A stretch of DNA of 64,000 nt from positions 372,001 through 436,000 of the forward strand of contig NZ_LR777654.1 of the NCBI RefSeq assembly GCF_902806995.1, given 5' to 3'. Below, piece by piece: positions 48,586 to 57,755 of this stretch (positions are counted from its first letter, which is position 1; each line of letters opens with the position of its first letter). The notes below the pieces were generated by a model. It did no database searches, was not told where the DNA came from, and saw only the letters and a list, made by a program, of their open reading frames with translations. This stretch comes from Chlamydiifrater volucris (GTDB lineage: Bacteria; Chlamydiota; Chlamydiia; Chlamydiales; Chlamydiaceae). A program made the position numbers and the translations under genes.

Positions 48586-49857
48586 ATGGATGAGGAGACT
48601 TTTTCAAATATTCATCGTCATTTCCGATATTCCCTGCTTAGAATAAATTGTCTATTTGTCTTTTTGGGACTTTGGTGTTTAACTTCTCCATATACACTAG
48701 GATATACCTCACAAGCCGTTGCCATTTCAGACACATGTTGTGGCCTTTCTCTTATTCTTCTAGGCTTATTGCTCAGCTGTTGTCGTCCCTTGAGATGTCT
48801 AGGAGTTTTTATTGGTGTATGGATAAGTCTATTGGCTACATTTTTGAATACCAATCCGGTTGTTTTTGCCAATGATACGCTATTAGGTTTTGCTATTCTG
48901 CTAGCTTCAGTAACTCCGCCTTCCCGACCGAAAGAACTAGACGTTGGACCCACCATCCCTGAAGGGCTGCGATATAACCCTTCCTCCTACGGACGAAGGT
49001 TAATTATATTGTTTTTGGTAATGCTATCTTGGATACAATCTAGACATTTGACAGCTTCCTGTTTGGGTTTTGCAACAGCTATAACCCCCTTGGATAGTAT
49101 AGGGAAATGTAGTCTAGAACTTTTTCGTATTCAAGGATTATTATCTGTTTCTTTTTCCCTTTTTGGCGCACTTATTTTGTCTGGCAGGGAAAAGCGTTGG
49201 CACACAAGGCCTCAAGCAGTTCTCGCTTCAGGTTTTGTCCTTTTGTGTATTACTGTACTGACCCTTCTTCCCGTTGCTTTCGGGGGTAATTCTGCCTGGA
49301 CTTGCCCCTTGTGTACCGTAATGATATTGAAGCAAGCTTTTCTGATAGCCTTTTCCTTTGATGAGATTAAGGCGACTTGTATTTATCTAGCTAAATTATC
49401 TCCTAGCAAACAAGGAGGGATATTTAGAGCTTTGTTTAAAGGGTCAGAATTCTATAAAAAAACATTTATCTGGGAAGAAAGATCCTTTGTGCCAAGTTCG
49501 AAGCTACTCAAAGAGTCTTTGAAAGGGATTTCGTTTCCAGTGAACTTGATTGCTGTTATCCTGATCGCTTTTGCGTTAGCAGAGACGAGCCAAGTTTTAG
49601 GAATTTCCACCCAGATTAGAAATTTTTTGGAAGTTTGTGCTCGTTTCATTATCATATTCTCTATTTTAGCTTTCTCTAAGAGCTTAAGAACCTTGCGATT
49701 AATGAATTTAGCCTTCGGCTTCGGAGTTTCTATCTCCCCTCTTCTTTTTGGACTTTCTTATGGTCAGGTAGGGTTTTCTATAATACTTCTTTCAGGCCTC
49801 GCCATTATGGCGTTGTCGTTGAGAAAAGGCCGACCTGAACCGGAGATCAAATCTTAA
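48586..49857 (+). CDS. Polytopic membrane protein, function unknown
   Basis: 423 residues from the ATG at 48586. A perfect AGGAGG lies nine bases upstream; an ATG at 48580 is only three bases from it and less likely. About ten hydrophobic segments form two clusters around a central loop (about residues 265-310). The first segments read GLWCLTSPYTLGYTS and resemble the SPW repeat of small membrane proteins. TCPLC in the middle is a possible redox or metal pair, notable beside the Dsb genes. It is divergent from dsbA. Probably the counterpart of a CT178/CT179-type hypothetical. Confidence 0.8.
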   Translation: MDEETFSNIHRHFRYSLLRINCLFVFLGLWCLTSPYTLGYTSQAVAISDTCCGLSLILLGLLLSCCRPLRCLGVFIGVWISLLATFLNTNPVVFANDTLLGFAILLASVTPPSRPKELDVGPTIPEGLRYNPSSYGRRLIILFLVMLSWIQSRHLTASCLGFATAITPLDSIGKCSLELFRIQGLLSVSFSLFGALILSGREKRWHTRPQAVLASGFVLLCITVLTLLPVAFGGNSAWTCPLCTVMILKQAFLIAFSFDEIKATCIYLAKLSPSKQGGIFRALFKGSEFYKKTFIWEERSFVPSSKLLKESLKGISFPVNLIAVILIAFALAETSQVLGISTQIRNFLEVCARFIIIFSILAFSKSLRTLRLMNLAFGFGVSISPLLFGLSYGQVGFSIILLSGLAIMALSLRKGRPEPEIKS

Positions 49858-49862
49858 GGGAT

Positions 49863-50474
49863 CTAGGTGTTATCCTTTGGTTTTTGTCGAGGATTAAGGT
49901 GTTCCATAACTTCCTGGATTTGGTTAGCAATTTTTTTGCTTAGAGGGTTTGAATTCTCTTTAGAAAAGTTAGTTTGTATATGTTTGAGTAAAGAGAGTTG
50001 GTAGGAACGATTTTTGTTCCCTGTTAAAATCTTTTTGTAGATGAAGCGGTCGAATTCCCAATTTGTCAGTGAATTGGGATCTCTTTGAAAGAAATGCTTA
50101 CGAATCAGTTCTGTGTCAGAGGATATGATTTCAGAAAGGTTCTTAGAAATTATAGATTGCTTTTTGAGAGCTATCCAACCAAGAAGTAATGTGAAGCATG
50201 TCAGGATAATTGCAGGCAGCAGTATAGGCAGGTAGATCTCGTATACAGGAGCCGTAGATATGCCTTCGTAAATTGAGGTTATTCCTATGACTCCTAGAGC
50301 AATAGACAAACACCCAGTTACACCCGCCATGGCTACTAAAATAGATCCAGACAGGAAATGCTTAGAAGCTTCTTGTTGTTTAAGAAGTTTTTCTTGAGGG
50401 GTCAATATACGATGGGAGTTGGTCAAACACGGGGTTGTAAATTTAACGGTAGATGTCTGAAAGTTGATCTTCAT
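49863..50474 (-). CDS. Putative Inc-type membrane protein
   Basis: 203 residues from the ATG at 50474; an ATG at 50531 would overlap the ABC gene by 46 bases. Two adjacent hydrophobic segments (about residues 38-62 and 72-100) form the Inc-type hairpin. A basic helical C-terminal domain of about 100 residues follows. It lies 11 bases after the ABC ATPase gene and may be co-transcribed with it. Its stop is a few bases from the convergent gene at 48586-49857. Function unknown. Confidence 0.7.
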   Translation of the reverse strand: MKINFQTSTVKFTTPCLTNSHRILTPQEKLLKQQEASKHFLSGSILVAMAGVTGCLSIALGVIGITSIYEGISTAPVYEIYLPILLPAIILTCFTLLLGWIALKKQSIISKNLSEIISSDTELIRKHFFQRDPNSLTNWEFDRFIYKKILTGNKNRSYQLSLLKHIQTNFSKENSNPLSKKIANQIQEVMEHLNPRQKPKDNT

Positions 50475-50485
50475 GAATTGATCTT

Positions 50486-51184
50486 CTATAAGAAAAGGTG
50501 TTTTAATTCTTGGCGAGAACTTTTTTGACATAAAGATGCGACTGCTTTCACATCGATGGGGTGTATGGAAGTATTTTTTATTACATACAGACTGTCAGAG
50601 AGTAGTACAGCCTCGAATATGTCGTGAGTGATCAAAACAATTGTTGTCTTATTATTTTTTGCCAGAGAAACGATTTCTTCATAAAGGTCTTCCTTGATAA
50701 GAGGATCCAGTGATGAGAAAGGTTCATCTAGCAATAACACAGGCTTATTGGCCACTAAACACCGAGCTAATTCCACTCTTTGTTTCATTCCTCCAGATAG
50801 TTCTGAAGGATGCTTACTTAAGACGTGGGATATTCCTAGGACTCTAGAGGCTTCAAGGATCTCTTCCTCTAGAATGTACTTTCTTTTTTTATAAGGACCC
50901 AATTCATTGACGAGCGCGATATTTTCCCTAGCGGTTCTCCAGGGTAAAAGGGCCTCTTTTTGTCTCATATAAGCGACGTGGTTCCTAGTGAGTGGATGGT
51001 CATTCCATTGGATAGATCCTTCCAAGGGCTGCAGCAAACCGCATATTAGACGGAATAACGTAGTTTTTCCTATTCCTGACGCTCCCAGGATGGTAGTAAT
51101 CTCCCCTGGATTTGCGCAGAATCCTGTGCGATGGAATATCAAAGAGTCTACGTAAGAGTAAGTCAAGCCAGAAACAGACAGCAT
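50486..51184 (-). CDS. ABC transporter ATP-binding protein (CT180-type)
   Basis: 232 residues. Complete nucleotide-binding domain: Walker A GASGIGKT (34-41), Q-loop MRQKEALLPW, signature LSGGM (129-133), Walker B VLLLDEP (149-155) and the His-switch THD. The Q-loop and flanks resemble the nitrate/taurine importer class (SsuB/TauB), the name often given to CT180. No permease or binding-protein gene is adjacent, so its partners must lie elsewhere. The two tRNA genes are just upstream. Confidence 0.93.
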   Translation of the reverse strand: MLSVSGLTYSYVDSLIFHRTGFCANPGEITTILGASGIGKTTLFRLICGLLQPLEGSIQWNDHPLTRNHVAYMRQKEALLPWRTARENIALVNELGPYKKRKYILEEEILEASRVLGISHVLSKHPSELSGGMKQRVELARCLVANKPVLLLDEPFSSLDPLIKEDLYEEIVSLAKNNKTTIVLITHDIFEAVLLSDSLYVIKNTSIHPIDVKAVASLCQKSSRQELKHLFL

Positions 51185-51221
51185 GAATGAGAAAAGAGCA
51201 GATGTTGAAGAAAAACCACGT

Positions 51222-51295
51222 TGCGGTTACCAAGACTTGAACTTGGGACCTCGACATTATCAGTGTCGCGCTCTAACCAGCTGAGCTATAACCGC
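51222..51295 (-). tRNA. tRNA-Ile (GAT anticodon)
   Basis: 74 bases. Acceptor stem GCGGTTA/TAACCGC pairs fully. The D arm is GCTC...GAGC, the anticodon arm CGACA-CTGATAA-TGTCG gives anticodon GAT, and the T arm is CCAAG-TTCAAGT-CTTGG. Discriminator A; CCA is not encoded. Confidence 0.95.
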
Positions 51296-51298
51296 AAA

Positions 51299-51371
51299 TG
51301 GAGACTAGGAGATTCGAACTCCTGACCTTCTGAATGCAAATCAGACGCTCTACCAACTAAGCTAAGTCCCC
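51299..51371 (-). tRNA. tRNA-Ala (TGC anticodon)
   Basis: 73 bases. Acceptor GGGGACT/AGTCTCC (one G-T pair), anticodon arm TCTGA-TTTGCAT-TCAGA giving anticodon TGC, and T arm AGGAG-TTCGAAT-CTCCT. It lies three bases upstream of tRNA-Ile on the same strand, so both are probably processed from one transcript. CCA is not encoded. Confidence 0.95.
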
Positions 51372-51469
51372 GCCTTTGAAGCAGATGCCGCAAACGAAAG
51401 AAGGAACGATATTAGCGACAAAAAGATTTATCTACAACGAGAATATTTGTTGGGAAGCAAAGTTCGAAG

Positions 51470-52387
51470 CTACAGGATGATTTCTTCAAGAAGGAGACCC
51501 ACTAAATTTTGGGCATACATAACTCGTATTTCTTTGAGTATTTTAGCCCAAGATTCCTGGTTGGGGGCTTCTATGGGGTGCGGCTCAATAATGTTGATGC
51601 CCAAGCATGGAATTTCATACTCGTGACACACCTGAGCTATAGCACAACCAGAATTATCGAATCCAGTAATTTCAGGGAGGTCTTTTTGTAAAGATAAGAA
51701 ATATTTTCTGGATAGAGAAAAAGGTTCTCCCGTAGCTATGATGCCTTCCTTGACTGTGTGCAATCCATCTGTGTAGTGTTGTATGAATCCATATCTTTTA
51801 AGGAGATTTTCAATGTTGGTTTTTTCCAATTCTAAAAATCTTTTGCTCCCTTTCTTGGCAGAATGAAAAAACATGGGGGAAGTTTGAAATATAGACACTT
51901 GATTGTCAGGAGTTTCAAACTTATTTAACATAGGTCTTAGGTCTGCGTCATGATGTATGTATCCCCTGGGAACTAGAACATCAAAAAGGTGGTTTTTAGG
52001 GTCCCTAGAATAGCAAGATCCTATAATTAAAACTATATCCACACCTTGTTTTAATATCATATGTGAGGCCGTTATAGCTGCGCCAACTTTTGTTGGCCAA
52101 AGAAAGCTGACGATGACTTGTTTGCCTAGGTAATTGCCGGAAAAGTAGGTCCTATTCCCCTCTTGGCTTTGTTTGACATTTGTTAACCATGGAAACAGTC
52201 TTCCAGAAAGGTTTTCTTGAGATATTGCGATATCTGGGAAGGAAAATATGATGCCTATACGTTTTAACGGTACAGATTGTTTTTGCTTGAGTTGGGAGTT
52301 TTTTTCGAAAACGCTAGTAGGAGCAGCGGCTACGGAGGGAGTTCCTTGCGATGTGAGCAGAGCAAGGATAAGGAAATAGTACTTCAT
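51470..52387 (-). CDS. Exported nucleosidase/phosphorylase-like protein
   Basis: 305 residues. The N terminus is a signal peptide (hydrophobic residues 4-13, cleavage near the Ala run at 20-22), so the protein should be periplasmic. The rest follows the MTA/SAH nucleosidase fold: a RIGIIFSFP first strand, IIGSCYS, a VLVPRGYIHHDADLRPM stretch resembling the VisdxxxyHDvD segment, and GFDNSGCAIAQVCHEYEIP in place of the MEgaaiAqvc ribose-binding segment. The usual catalytic Met-Glu is Asp244-Asn245, and the later catalytic Asp is Glu268 (INIIEP). It may be a periplasmic nucleoside-processing enzyme with changed specificity or a binding protein. Confidence 0.8.
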   Translation of the reverse strand: MKYYFLILALLTSQGTPSVAAAPTSVFEKNSQLKQKQSVPLKRIGIIFSFPDIAISQENLSGRLFPWLTNVKQSQEGNRTYFSGNYLGKQVIVSFLWPTKVGAAITASHMILKQGVDIVLIIGSCYSRDPKNHLFDVLVPRGYIHHDADLRPMLNKFETPDNQVSIFQTSPMFFHSAKKGSKRFLELEKTNIENLLKRYGFIQHYTDGLHTVKEGIIATGEPFSLSRKYFLSLQKDLPEITGFDNSGCAIAQVCHEYEIPCLGINIIEPHPIEAPNQESWAKILKEIRVMYAQNLVGLLLEEIIL

Positions 52388-52456
52388 GGTGGTATCGGAG
52401 TTAAAAAAAGTCTATACCGCCTTATAAATAAAAAAATGTTTTTCACGGAGAAAAAT

Positions 52457-52481
52457 CCCGGGTAGAATGTGTTCTACCGGG
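52457..52481 (-). terminator. Terminator of the gene at 52507-53202
   Basis: On the minus strand, a stem of ten pairs with one bulged base (CCC-GGTAGAA against TTCTACC-GGG) and a four-base loop, followed by ATTTTT. It lies 26 bases past the stop at 52507. Confidence 0.75.
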
Positions 52482-52506
52482 GACGAAAGAAATGAGGTCG
52501 AATGGC

Positions 52507-53202
52507 CTACAAAGAGATTTTTTTCTTGTTTATTGACTGAACTTTAGAGGCTCTGGGTTTCGTGATGTGAAAGGAGCTGGAAAACTGTTGATATTCTTGA
52601 TCTAATGATTTGGCGTCGTTACTCTTATAAACCATAAACACCTGATATAAAGTATGGTCCACGCAGATTAGTTTTCCCCTGAAAAATATGTCTTCATTAC
52701 GAATCCAGAATTCCAAAGATTGGTGTCCTTGATGGGTAGCAGATTGCATAAAAAGAACATGGGATTCTGGTAATGCTGAAAGCATGCCAGCGAATCCCTC
52801 TTGCAGATTTTGCTCAGGCTTGCCAATATCTATCTTTTCCGGGTAATTCCACACAGAAATGACATAGATAAGGTTTTCGTTGGGTTCTGTGACAAATGTT
52901 TCATATCTGATAGTAATATCGGATTGTGGAATTTCAATTGTTTGCCTAGAATATTCTGGCTCTTTAGGTAATTCCACAGAGAATCCTGAGTCTTTATAGT
53001 CGTATTTTTTCCAGTCGCCAGAGAAGAATCCAACTAAATCGACAGGGCCTTCCTTCGTGTTTTTCTTAGAGGAGAATAACTCTTTAAAATTATCAAGGAA
53101 GGCACTAGCTTTGTCAGCCTCAGAAGCAGAAGTGTTGAGAGGACCTAAAACTAATAGCCCTGTTAAAATAGATGATAGCAAATTGTTTCTCTGAAAGAAC
53201 AT
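52507..53202 (-). CDS. Exported protein of unknown function (CT181-type)
   Basis: 231 residues. The N terminus has a signal peptide (charged start, hydrophobic residues 7-20, likely cleavage after a Thr-Ser-Ala-Ser run near 23-27). The mature part begins helical and continues as an alpha/beta domain with FSVELPKEPEYSRQ and a C-terminal QFSSSFHI stretch. That layout resembles periplasmic or secreted domains that follow a GFSVxxP-type strand. It is divergent from kdsB, as CT181 is next to CT182. Own terminator. No enzyme motif recognised. Confidence 0.8.
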   Translation of the reverse strand: MFFQRNNLLSSILTGLLVLGPLNTSASEADKASAFLDNFKELFSSKKNTKEGPVDLVGFFSGDWKKYDYKDSGFSVELPKEPEYSRQTIEIPQSDITIRYETFVTEPNENLIYVISVWNYPEKIDIGKPEQNLQEGFAGMLSALPESHVLFMQSATHQGHQSLEFWIRNEDIFFRGKLICVDHTLYQVFMVYKSNDAKSLDQEYQQFSSSFHITKPRASKVQSINKKKISL

Positions 53203-53298
53203 AATAAACCAAAAAAATATAGAAAACCTTTATTTAATAATAACTTTTGAAAATTAATTTTTTAATTTCTTTTTTATAAAGAATTTATTAAAAAGACC

Positions 53299-53328
53299 TT
53301 GTCAACTATCGATAGACTTTGCAATAAT
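53299..53328 (+). promoter_or_regulatory. Promoter of kdsB-pyrG-ruvX with a palindrome in the spacer
   Basis: TTGTCA (53299-53304) and AATAAT (53323-53328), 18-base spacer, 37 bases before the kdsB ATG. A perfect 10-base palindrome CTATCGATAG (53306-53315) lies in the spacer and could be a repressor site. Confidence 0.5.
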
Positions 53329-53364
53329 CCGCGTTCTTCTTAAGATTTTTTGTGAGGTCGTCTT

Positions 53365-54132
53365 ATGAGCTGTTCGCAACAGTTTGACGATAAGAAAGTT
53401 GCCATTCTCCCTGCCCGCTGGGGGAGCTCTAGGTTTCCCGGAAAGCCTTTGGCAGAGATTGCTGGAAGATCTTTGATAAGAAGGACTTACGAAAGCGTCT
53501 CTGCTTCTAAAAAATTGGATAGAGTCATTGTGGCTACTGACGATGAAAGGATTTTTGATCATGTATTACAATTTGGTGGTCAGTGTGTTATGACTTCTCG
53601 ATCTTGTTCTAATGGAACGGAACGTGTCGGAGAAGCTATTCGCCTTTTTTGTCCGGAAGCTGAAATTGTTGTGAATGTTCAGGGAGACGAGCCGTGCATG
53701 CCTTCCTACGTCATAGACAAGATGGTTGAAGATCTGGAATCTATACCGGAAGCTCACGTGGTGACCCCCGTATCTATAGGAGCGGATGAGGAAGAGATTT
53801 TTACTGAGAGAAAAGTTAAATGTGTCTTTGATCAACAAGGGAGAGCCCTTTACTTCAGCCGAAGTCTCATACCTAGCCAATACAAAGTGAAAACAGATGT
53901 TTACATCCACCTTGGAATGTATGCGTTCAGAAGGAAGGCGTTAGAGTCCTATTTAAGTCTGCCTAAGACTCCTTTAAGTCTTTCAGAGGACCTCGAGCAA
54001 TTGAGAATCCTTGAGAGCGGCGGTAATATCCACGTATGTGTATCTGATGTGAAACCGCCCTCTGTAGATTATCCAGAAGATATCAAAAAAGTAGAGAATT
54101 ATTTGTTATGTCATTTAAATGCTTGTTCTTGA
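53365..54132 (+). CDS. kdsB: 3-deoxy-manno-octulosonate cytidylyltransferase
   Basis: 255 residues. It activates Kdo with CTP to CMP-Kdo for the chlamydial lipopolysaccharide core. Landmarks are [16 protein letters not shown] at the N terminus (the CTP-binding loop), ATDD, a conserved NGTERVGEA segment, NVQGDEP (metal-binding) and [12 protein letters not shown]. It overlaps pyrG by 25 bases in another frame, so the enzyme using CTP is coupled to the one making it. The kdsB-pyrG-ruvX-zwf-pgl order is the same as CT182-CT186. Confidence 0.97.
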   Translation: MSCSQQFDDKKVAILPARWGSSRFPGKPLAEIAGRSLIRRTYESVSASKKLDRVIVATDDERIFDHVLQFGGQCVMTSRSCSNGTERVGEAIRLFCPEAEIVVNVQGDEPCMPSYVIDKMVEDLESIPEAHVVTPVSIGADEEEIFTERKVKCVFDQQGRALYFSRSLIPSQYKVKTDVYIHLGMYAFRRKALESYLSLPKTPLSLSEDLEQLRILESGGNIHVCVSDVKPPSVDYPEDIKKVENYLLCHLNACS

Positions 54133-55709
54133 CAGGAGGAGTGGTTTCTTCTCTAGGGAAGGGGTTAACCGCTGCATCTCTAGCCTTGTTACTAGAGCGT
54201 CATGGGCTTTCTGTTTCCATGTTGAAGCTGGATCCGTACCTTAATGTCGATCCAGGAACCATGAATCCTTTTGAGCATGGGGAAATTTATGTTACGGACG
54301 ATGGTTCCGAAGCAGATCTAGACTTAGGACACTATTACCGATTCTCCTCCGTGTTTTTATCCAAGTTGTCCACAGCAACTTCTGGGCAAATTTATGCTAG
54401 GGTCATTAAAAAAGAACGAGAAGGTCGTTATTTAGGAAGTACAGTTCAGGTCGTTCCTCATATTACTAACGAAATCAAGGAAGTTATTCGGGATTCTGTG
54501 GGTGATCAGAATCCCGACGTTGTCATTATAGAAATCGGGGGAACGGTTGGAGATATAGAGTCTCTCCCCTTTCTTGAAGCCATTAGGCAATTTCGTTATG
54601 AGAATGCTCGAGATTGTCTGAATTTTCACATGACTTATGTTCCTTACCTTAAAGCTTCTGGAGAAATAAAGAGCAAGCCTACACAGCACTCTGTGCAGAC
54701 CTTGCGGGGTATTGGAGTTATCCCAGACGCAATATTGTGTAGGTCGGAAGTTGCTTTATCTGAGGACATCAAAAGAAAAATTAGTCTTTTTTGTAGTGTT
54801 CCTGAAGAGGCCGTCTTTAATATTCCTGATGTGGAAGGGTCTGTATATGAGCTTCCTTTGGTTTTAGATGATGAGGCTATTGCTCAATTTGTTATGCAAA
54901 GATTAGGGTTCGCCCCTCGCACTAAAGGAGCTGATCTCAGTGATTGGAAGGGGCTGGTTGGGGTCCTAAAATCGCCTAAAGATAGAGTTTCTATAGGTAT
55001 TGTTGGTAAATATCTCCAACATAAAGACGCTTACAAGTCTATTTTTGAATCTATTACGCATGCGGCAGCCAGTCTTGGATGCGCGGCTAATATTGTTCCT
55101 ATAGATGCTGACACATTTAATGAGTCTAGTCTTAAAGATTGTCAGGCTTGCCTAGTGCCTGGAGGGTTCGGTAATCGAGGATGGGAAGGTAAAATTCTTG
55201 CTGCTAAGTATTGCAGAGAAAGTCAGCTCCCCTACTTTGGGATATGTTTGGGTCTCCAGGTAATGGTTGTGGAGTTTGCTAGAAATGTCCTTGGAATGAC
55301 AGATGCGGATTCTTCGGAAATGAATCCTCATACTCAATACCCTGTGGTTTGTATGATGAATGAGCAAAATCAAGCATTGGATAAGGGAGGAACTATGAGG
55401 TTGGGAGCGTACCCTTGTCTTTTGGAGAAAGATTCCAAAGTATACAAGGCCTATGGTTGTGAAAGTATTTCCGAGCGACATAGACATCGCTATGAAGTTA
55501 ACGGTAGCTACGAAAAGCAGTTTGCCAGTGCAGGGTTGCGTACTGTGGGAAAATTTTATCCTGAAGGTCTTTGCGAAATTATGGAACTTGAAAATCATGA
55601 ATGGATGATAGGCGTTCAGTTCCATCCAGAATTTAAGTCTAAGTTAGTCAGTCCCCATCCTTTATTTAAGGCCTTCATAACCAAAGCTATAAACGGTAAT
55701 CGGTCGTAG
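54108..55709 (+). CDS. pyrG: CTP synthase
   Basis: 533 residues. It aminates UTP to CTP with glutamine and ATP. The N-terminal synthetase domain starts with [17 protein letters not shown] (P-loop), then [20 protein letters not shown] and [11 protein letters not shown]. The C-terminal class I glutamine amidotransferase domain has GICLGLQ with nucleophile Cys380 and a HPEFKS triad end. The start is 25 bases inside kdsB and the stop abuts ruvX, indicating one operon. CTP made here feeds KdsB. Confidence 0.98.
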   Translation: MSFKCLFLTGGVVSSLGKGLTAASLALLLERHGLSVSMLKLDPYLNVDPGTMNPFEHGEIYVTDDGSEADLDLGHYYRFSSVFLSKLSTATSGQIYARVIKKEREGRYLGSTVQVVPHITNEIKEVIRDSVGDQNPDVVIIEIGGTVGDIESLPFLEAIRQFRYENARDCLNFHMTYVPYLKASGEIKSKPTQHSVQTLRGIGVIPDAILCRSEVALSEDIKRKISLFCSVPEEAVFNIPDVEGSVYELPLVLDDEAIAQFVMQRLGFAPRTKGADLSDWKGLVGVLKSPKDRVSIGIVGKYLQHKDAYKSIFESITHAAASLGCAANIVPIDADTFNESSLKDCQACLVPGGFGNRGWEGKILAAKYCRESQLPYFGICLGLQVMVVEFARNVLGMTDADSSEMNPHTQYPVVCMMNEQNQALDKGGTMRLGAYPCLLEKDSKVYKAYGCESISERHRHRYEVNGSYEKQFASAGLRTVGKFYPEGLCEIMELENHEWMIGVQFHPEFKSKLVSPHPLFKAFITKAINGNRS

Positions 55710-55711
55710 TG

Positions 55712-56152
55712 ATGGGCGATCAAAGAGAAGCCTTCTTGTGTCTAGATTATGGTAGGAAACGCATAGGTGTTGCCGTAGCTATGCCTCCATTGTATATCGC
55801 TCTTCCTGTGGGGGTTATAGAAAATCAGAAAAATATGAAAGATACTGCGAAAGAAGTCCTAATTCTGGTTAAAACGAGGGGCATTACATGCGTAGTGGTA
55901 GGAAATCCTCTCCTTCTAGAGGGCGCAGTTAGCTCTGGTAGTAAGGAAGTTTTTCAATTTAGAGATGTTTTGGAAGATGTTTTGGGTTTTCCTCCCGTTC
56001 TTTGGGATGAGAGATTATCTTCTGCTGAGGCTAACAAAATGCTTAAAAGTCGGGATATGAATCGCAAGCAGAGGGCTAAGCAAATAGATTCAGTAGCCGC
56101 ATCTCTGATTCTTGCTAGTTTTTTAGCTAGTAATGGTTATTCTATGTATTAG
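55712..56152 (+). CDS. ruvX: Holliday-junction-resolvase-like / pre-16S rRNA nuclease YqgF
   Basis: 146 residues from the ATG at 55712; a GTG at 55709 overlaps the pyrG stop. It has the RNase H-like fold of YqgF: CLDYGRKRIGVAVA (catalytic Asp), VVGNPLLL (family VVGLPLxxxG), WDERLSS (second acidic site) and KQIDSVAAS (third). The family is implicated in 5'-end maturation of 16S rRNA; the Holliday-junction role is less certain. It follows pyrG with a two-base gap. Confidence 0.94.
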   Translation: MGDQREAFLCLDYGRKRIGVAVAMPPLYIALPVGVIENQKNMKDTAKEVLILVKTRGITCVVVGNPLLLEGAVSSGSKEVFQFRDVLEDVLGFPPVLWDERLSSAEANKMLKSRDMNRKQRAKQIDSVAASLILASFLASNGYSMY

Positions 56153-56188
56153 CTCTTTGTTAAAAAGTGTGTTAGGTTAAGGTGTATT

Positions 56189-57739
56189 ATGATGTTTCCT
56201 ATTCCTCCTAGAGAGTTTCCTAATGAAATGCCCCCTTGTGCCTTGGTTATTTTTGGAGCGACGGGGGATTTAACAGCGAGAAAGCTTCTTCCGGCGTTAT
56301 ATAACCTTTCTAGGGAGAATCAGTTGCCAGATCGTTTTGCCTGTATAGGATATGCTCGAAGGTCAAAGGAGCATAAAGATTTTCGCTTGGAGATGCAGGA
56401 AGCTGTTTCCATGTACGGTAATCATAAGGAACTAGATGTTCATGCATGGGAAAGATTAGAAAGGAGACTTTTTTATCATCAAGGATTTTTCGACGAGGAT
56501 AAAGATTATGTATCACTTAAGGACTTTTTAAAGCGAATAGACACAGAGTTTCTTACTGAAGGAAATAGATTATTTTATCTGTCGACTCCGCCAAGTAACT
56601 TTCAAGAAATCATTCAGCGACTCAGGAAACATGAATTATTTATTCCTCATGAGGAAAGAAACTCTTGCTGTTCAAAAAAAGATTCTTGGACTCGAGTAAT
56701 CATAGAAAAACCCTTTGGTCATGATCTGAAAACCGCTAAGGAACTTCAAAAATGTATAGATGACAATTTATGCGAAACTTGTGTCTATCGTATAGATCAT
56801 TACCTAGGAAAAGAAACTGTTCAGAATATACAGTCAATACGTTTTGCGAATAAAATTTTTGAATCCTGCTGGACAAAAGAGTGTATTGATAATGTTCAAA
56901 TTACCGTAAGTGAATCTATCGGCATAGGGACTAGGGGCAATTTTTTTGAACAGTCAGGGATGCTGAGGGATATGGTGCAAAATCATATGATGCAACTCTT
57001 ATGTTTGTTGACAATGGAGCCTCCGACAAGTTTTTCTTCCGAAAGTATCAAAAAAGAAAAAATCCAAGTTTTGGATAACATTGTCCCTTTTTCAGAGTTT
57101 GCTCCGTCAGTTTTTCCTGCCGTGAGGGGTCAGTACGGCCCTGGTAAAGTGGGTGGAGTTTCTGTCAAAGGGTATCGTCAAGAAGATTTTGTAGCTCCAG
57201 ATTCATTAGTCGAAACTTATGTGGCACTGAAAATTCTCATAGATACTCCAAGGTGGCAAGGGGTCCCTTTTTATTTGCGAGCAGGTAAGCGACTAGAAAA
57301 ACGTTGTACGGACATAGCGATTACCTTCAAAAAGCCTATTCATGGGGATTTTTTTGCTAAGGAAAGGTTGGAGAATGATCTTTTGATTATTCGTATACAA
57401 CCGGATGAAGGGGTTGCTTTGAAGTTTAATTGTAAAGTTCCTGGCGTTAGCAATCTTGTAAGACCTGTAAAAATGGACTTCAGATACGATAGTTATTTTA
57501 AAACTCAAGCTCCAGAAGCTTACGAAAGGTTATTGTGTGATTGTATATTGGGAGATAGGACACTTTTTACAGGAAATGATGAAGTGATAGCTTCTTGGAA
57601 ATTGTTCACTCCCCTTCTGGAAAAATGGATGACTGATCCTTCTGATGCTGTATTTCCCAACTATGTTGCAGGTTCTTCGGGACCTCGGTGTGCCGATTCT
57701 CTAATACGCTCTGATGGTAGAAGTTGGAGGTCTCTATAA
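56189..57739 (+). CDS. zwf: Glucose-6-phosphate 1-dehydrogenase
   Basis: 516 residues. It oxidises glucose 6-phosphate to 6-phosphogluconolactone, making NADPH. The nucleotide-binding segment is IFGATGDLTARKLLPAL. The active site reads RIDHYLGKE, with the substrate-binding Lys and the nearby His. IEKPFGHD and the YLRAGKRL segment are also typical. It is 36 bases after ruvX and 16 bases before pgl, so zwf and pgl form a functional pair that carries out the first two steps of the oxidative pentose phosphate branch. Confidence 0.98.
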   Translation: MMFPIPPREFPNEMPPCALVIFGATGDLTARKLLPALYNLSRENQLPDRFACIGYARRSKEHKDFRLEMQEAVSMYGNHKELDVHAWERLERRLFYHQGFFDEDKDYVSLKDFLKRIDTEFLTEGNRLFYLSTPPSNFQEIIQRLRKHELFIPHEERNSCCSKKDSWTRVIIEKPFGHDLKTAKELQKCIDDNLCETCVYRIDHYLGKETVQNIQSIRFANKIFESCWTKECIDNVQITVSESIGIGTRGNFFEQSGMLRDMVQNHMMQLLCLLTMEPPTSFSSESIKKEKIQVLDNIVPFSEFAPSVFPAVRGQYGPGKVGGVSVKGYRQEDFVAPDSLVETYVALKILIDTPRWQGVPFYLRAGKRLEKRCTDIAITFKKPIHGDFFAKERLENDLLIIRIQPDEGVALKFNCKVPGVSNLVRPVKMDFRYDSYFKTQAPEAYERLLCDCILGDRTLFTGNDEVIASWKLFTPLLEKWMTDPSDAVFPNYVAGSSGPRCADSLIRSDGRSWRSL

Positions 57740-57755
57740 ATAAAGGAGAAGTAGT

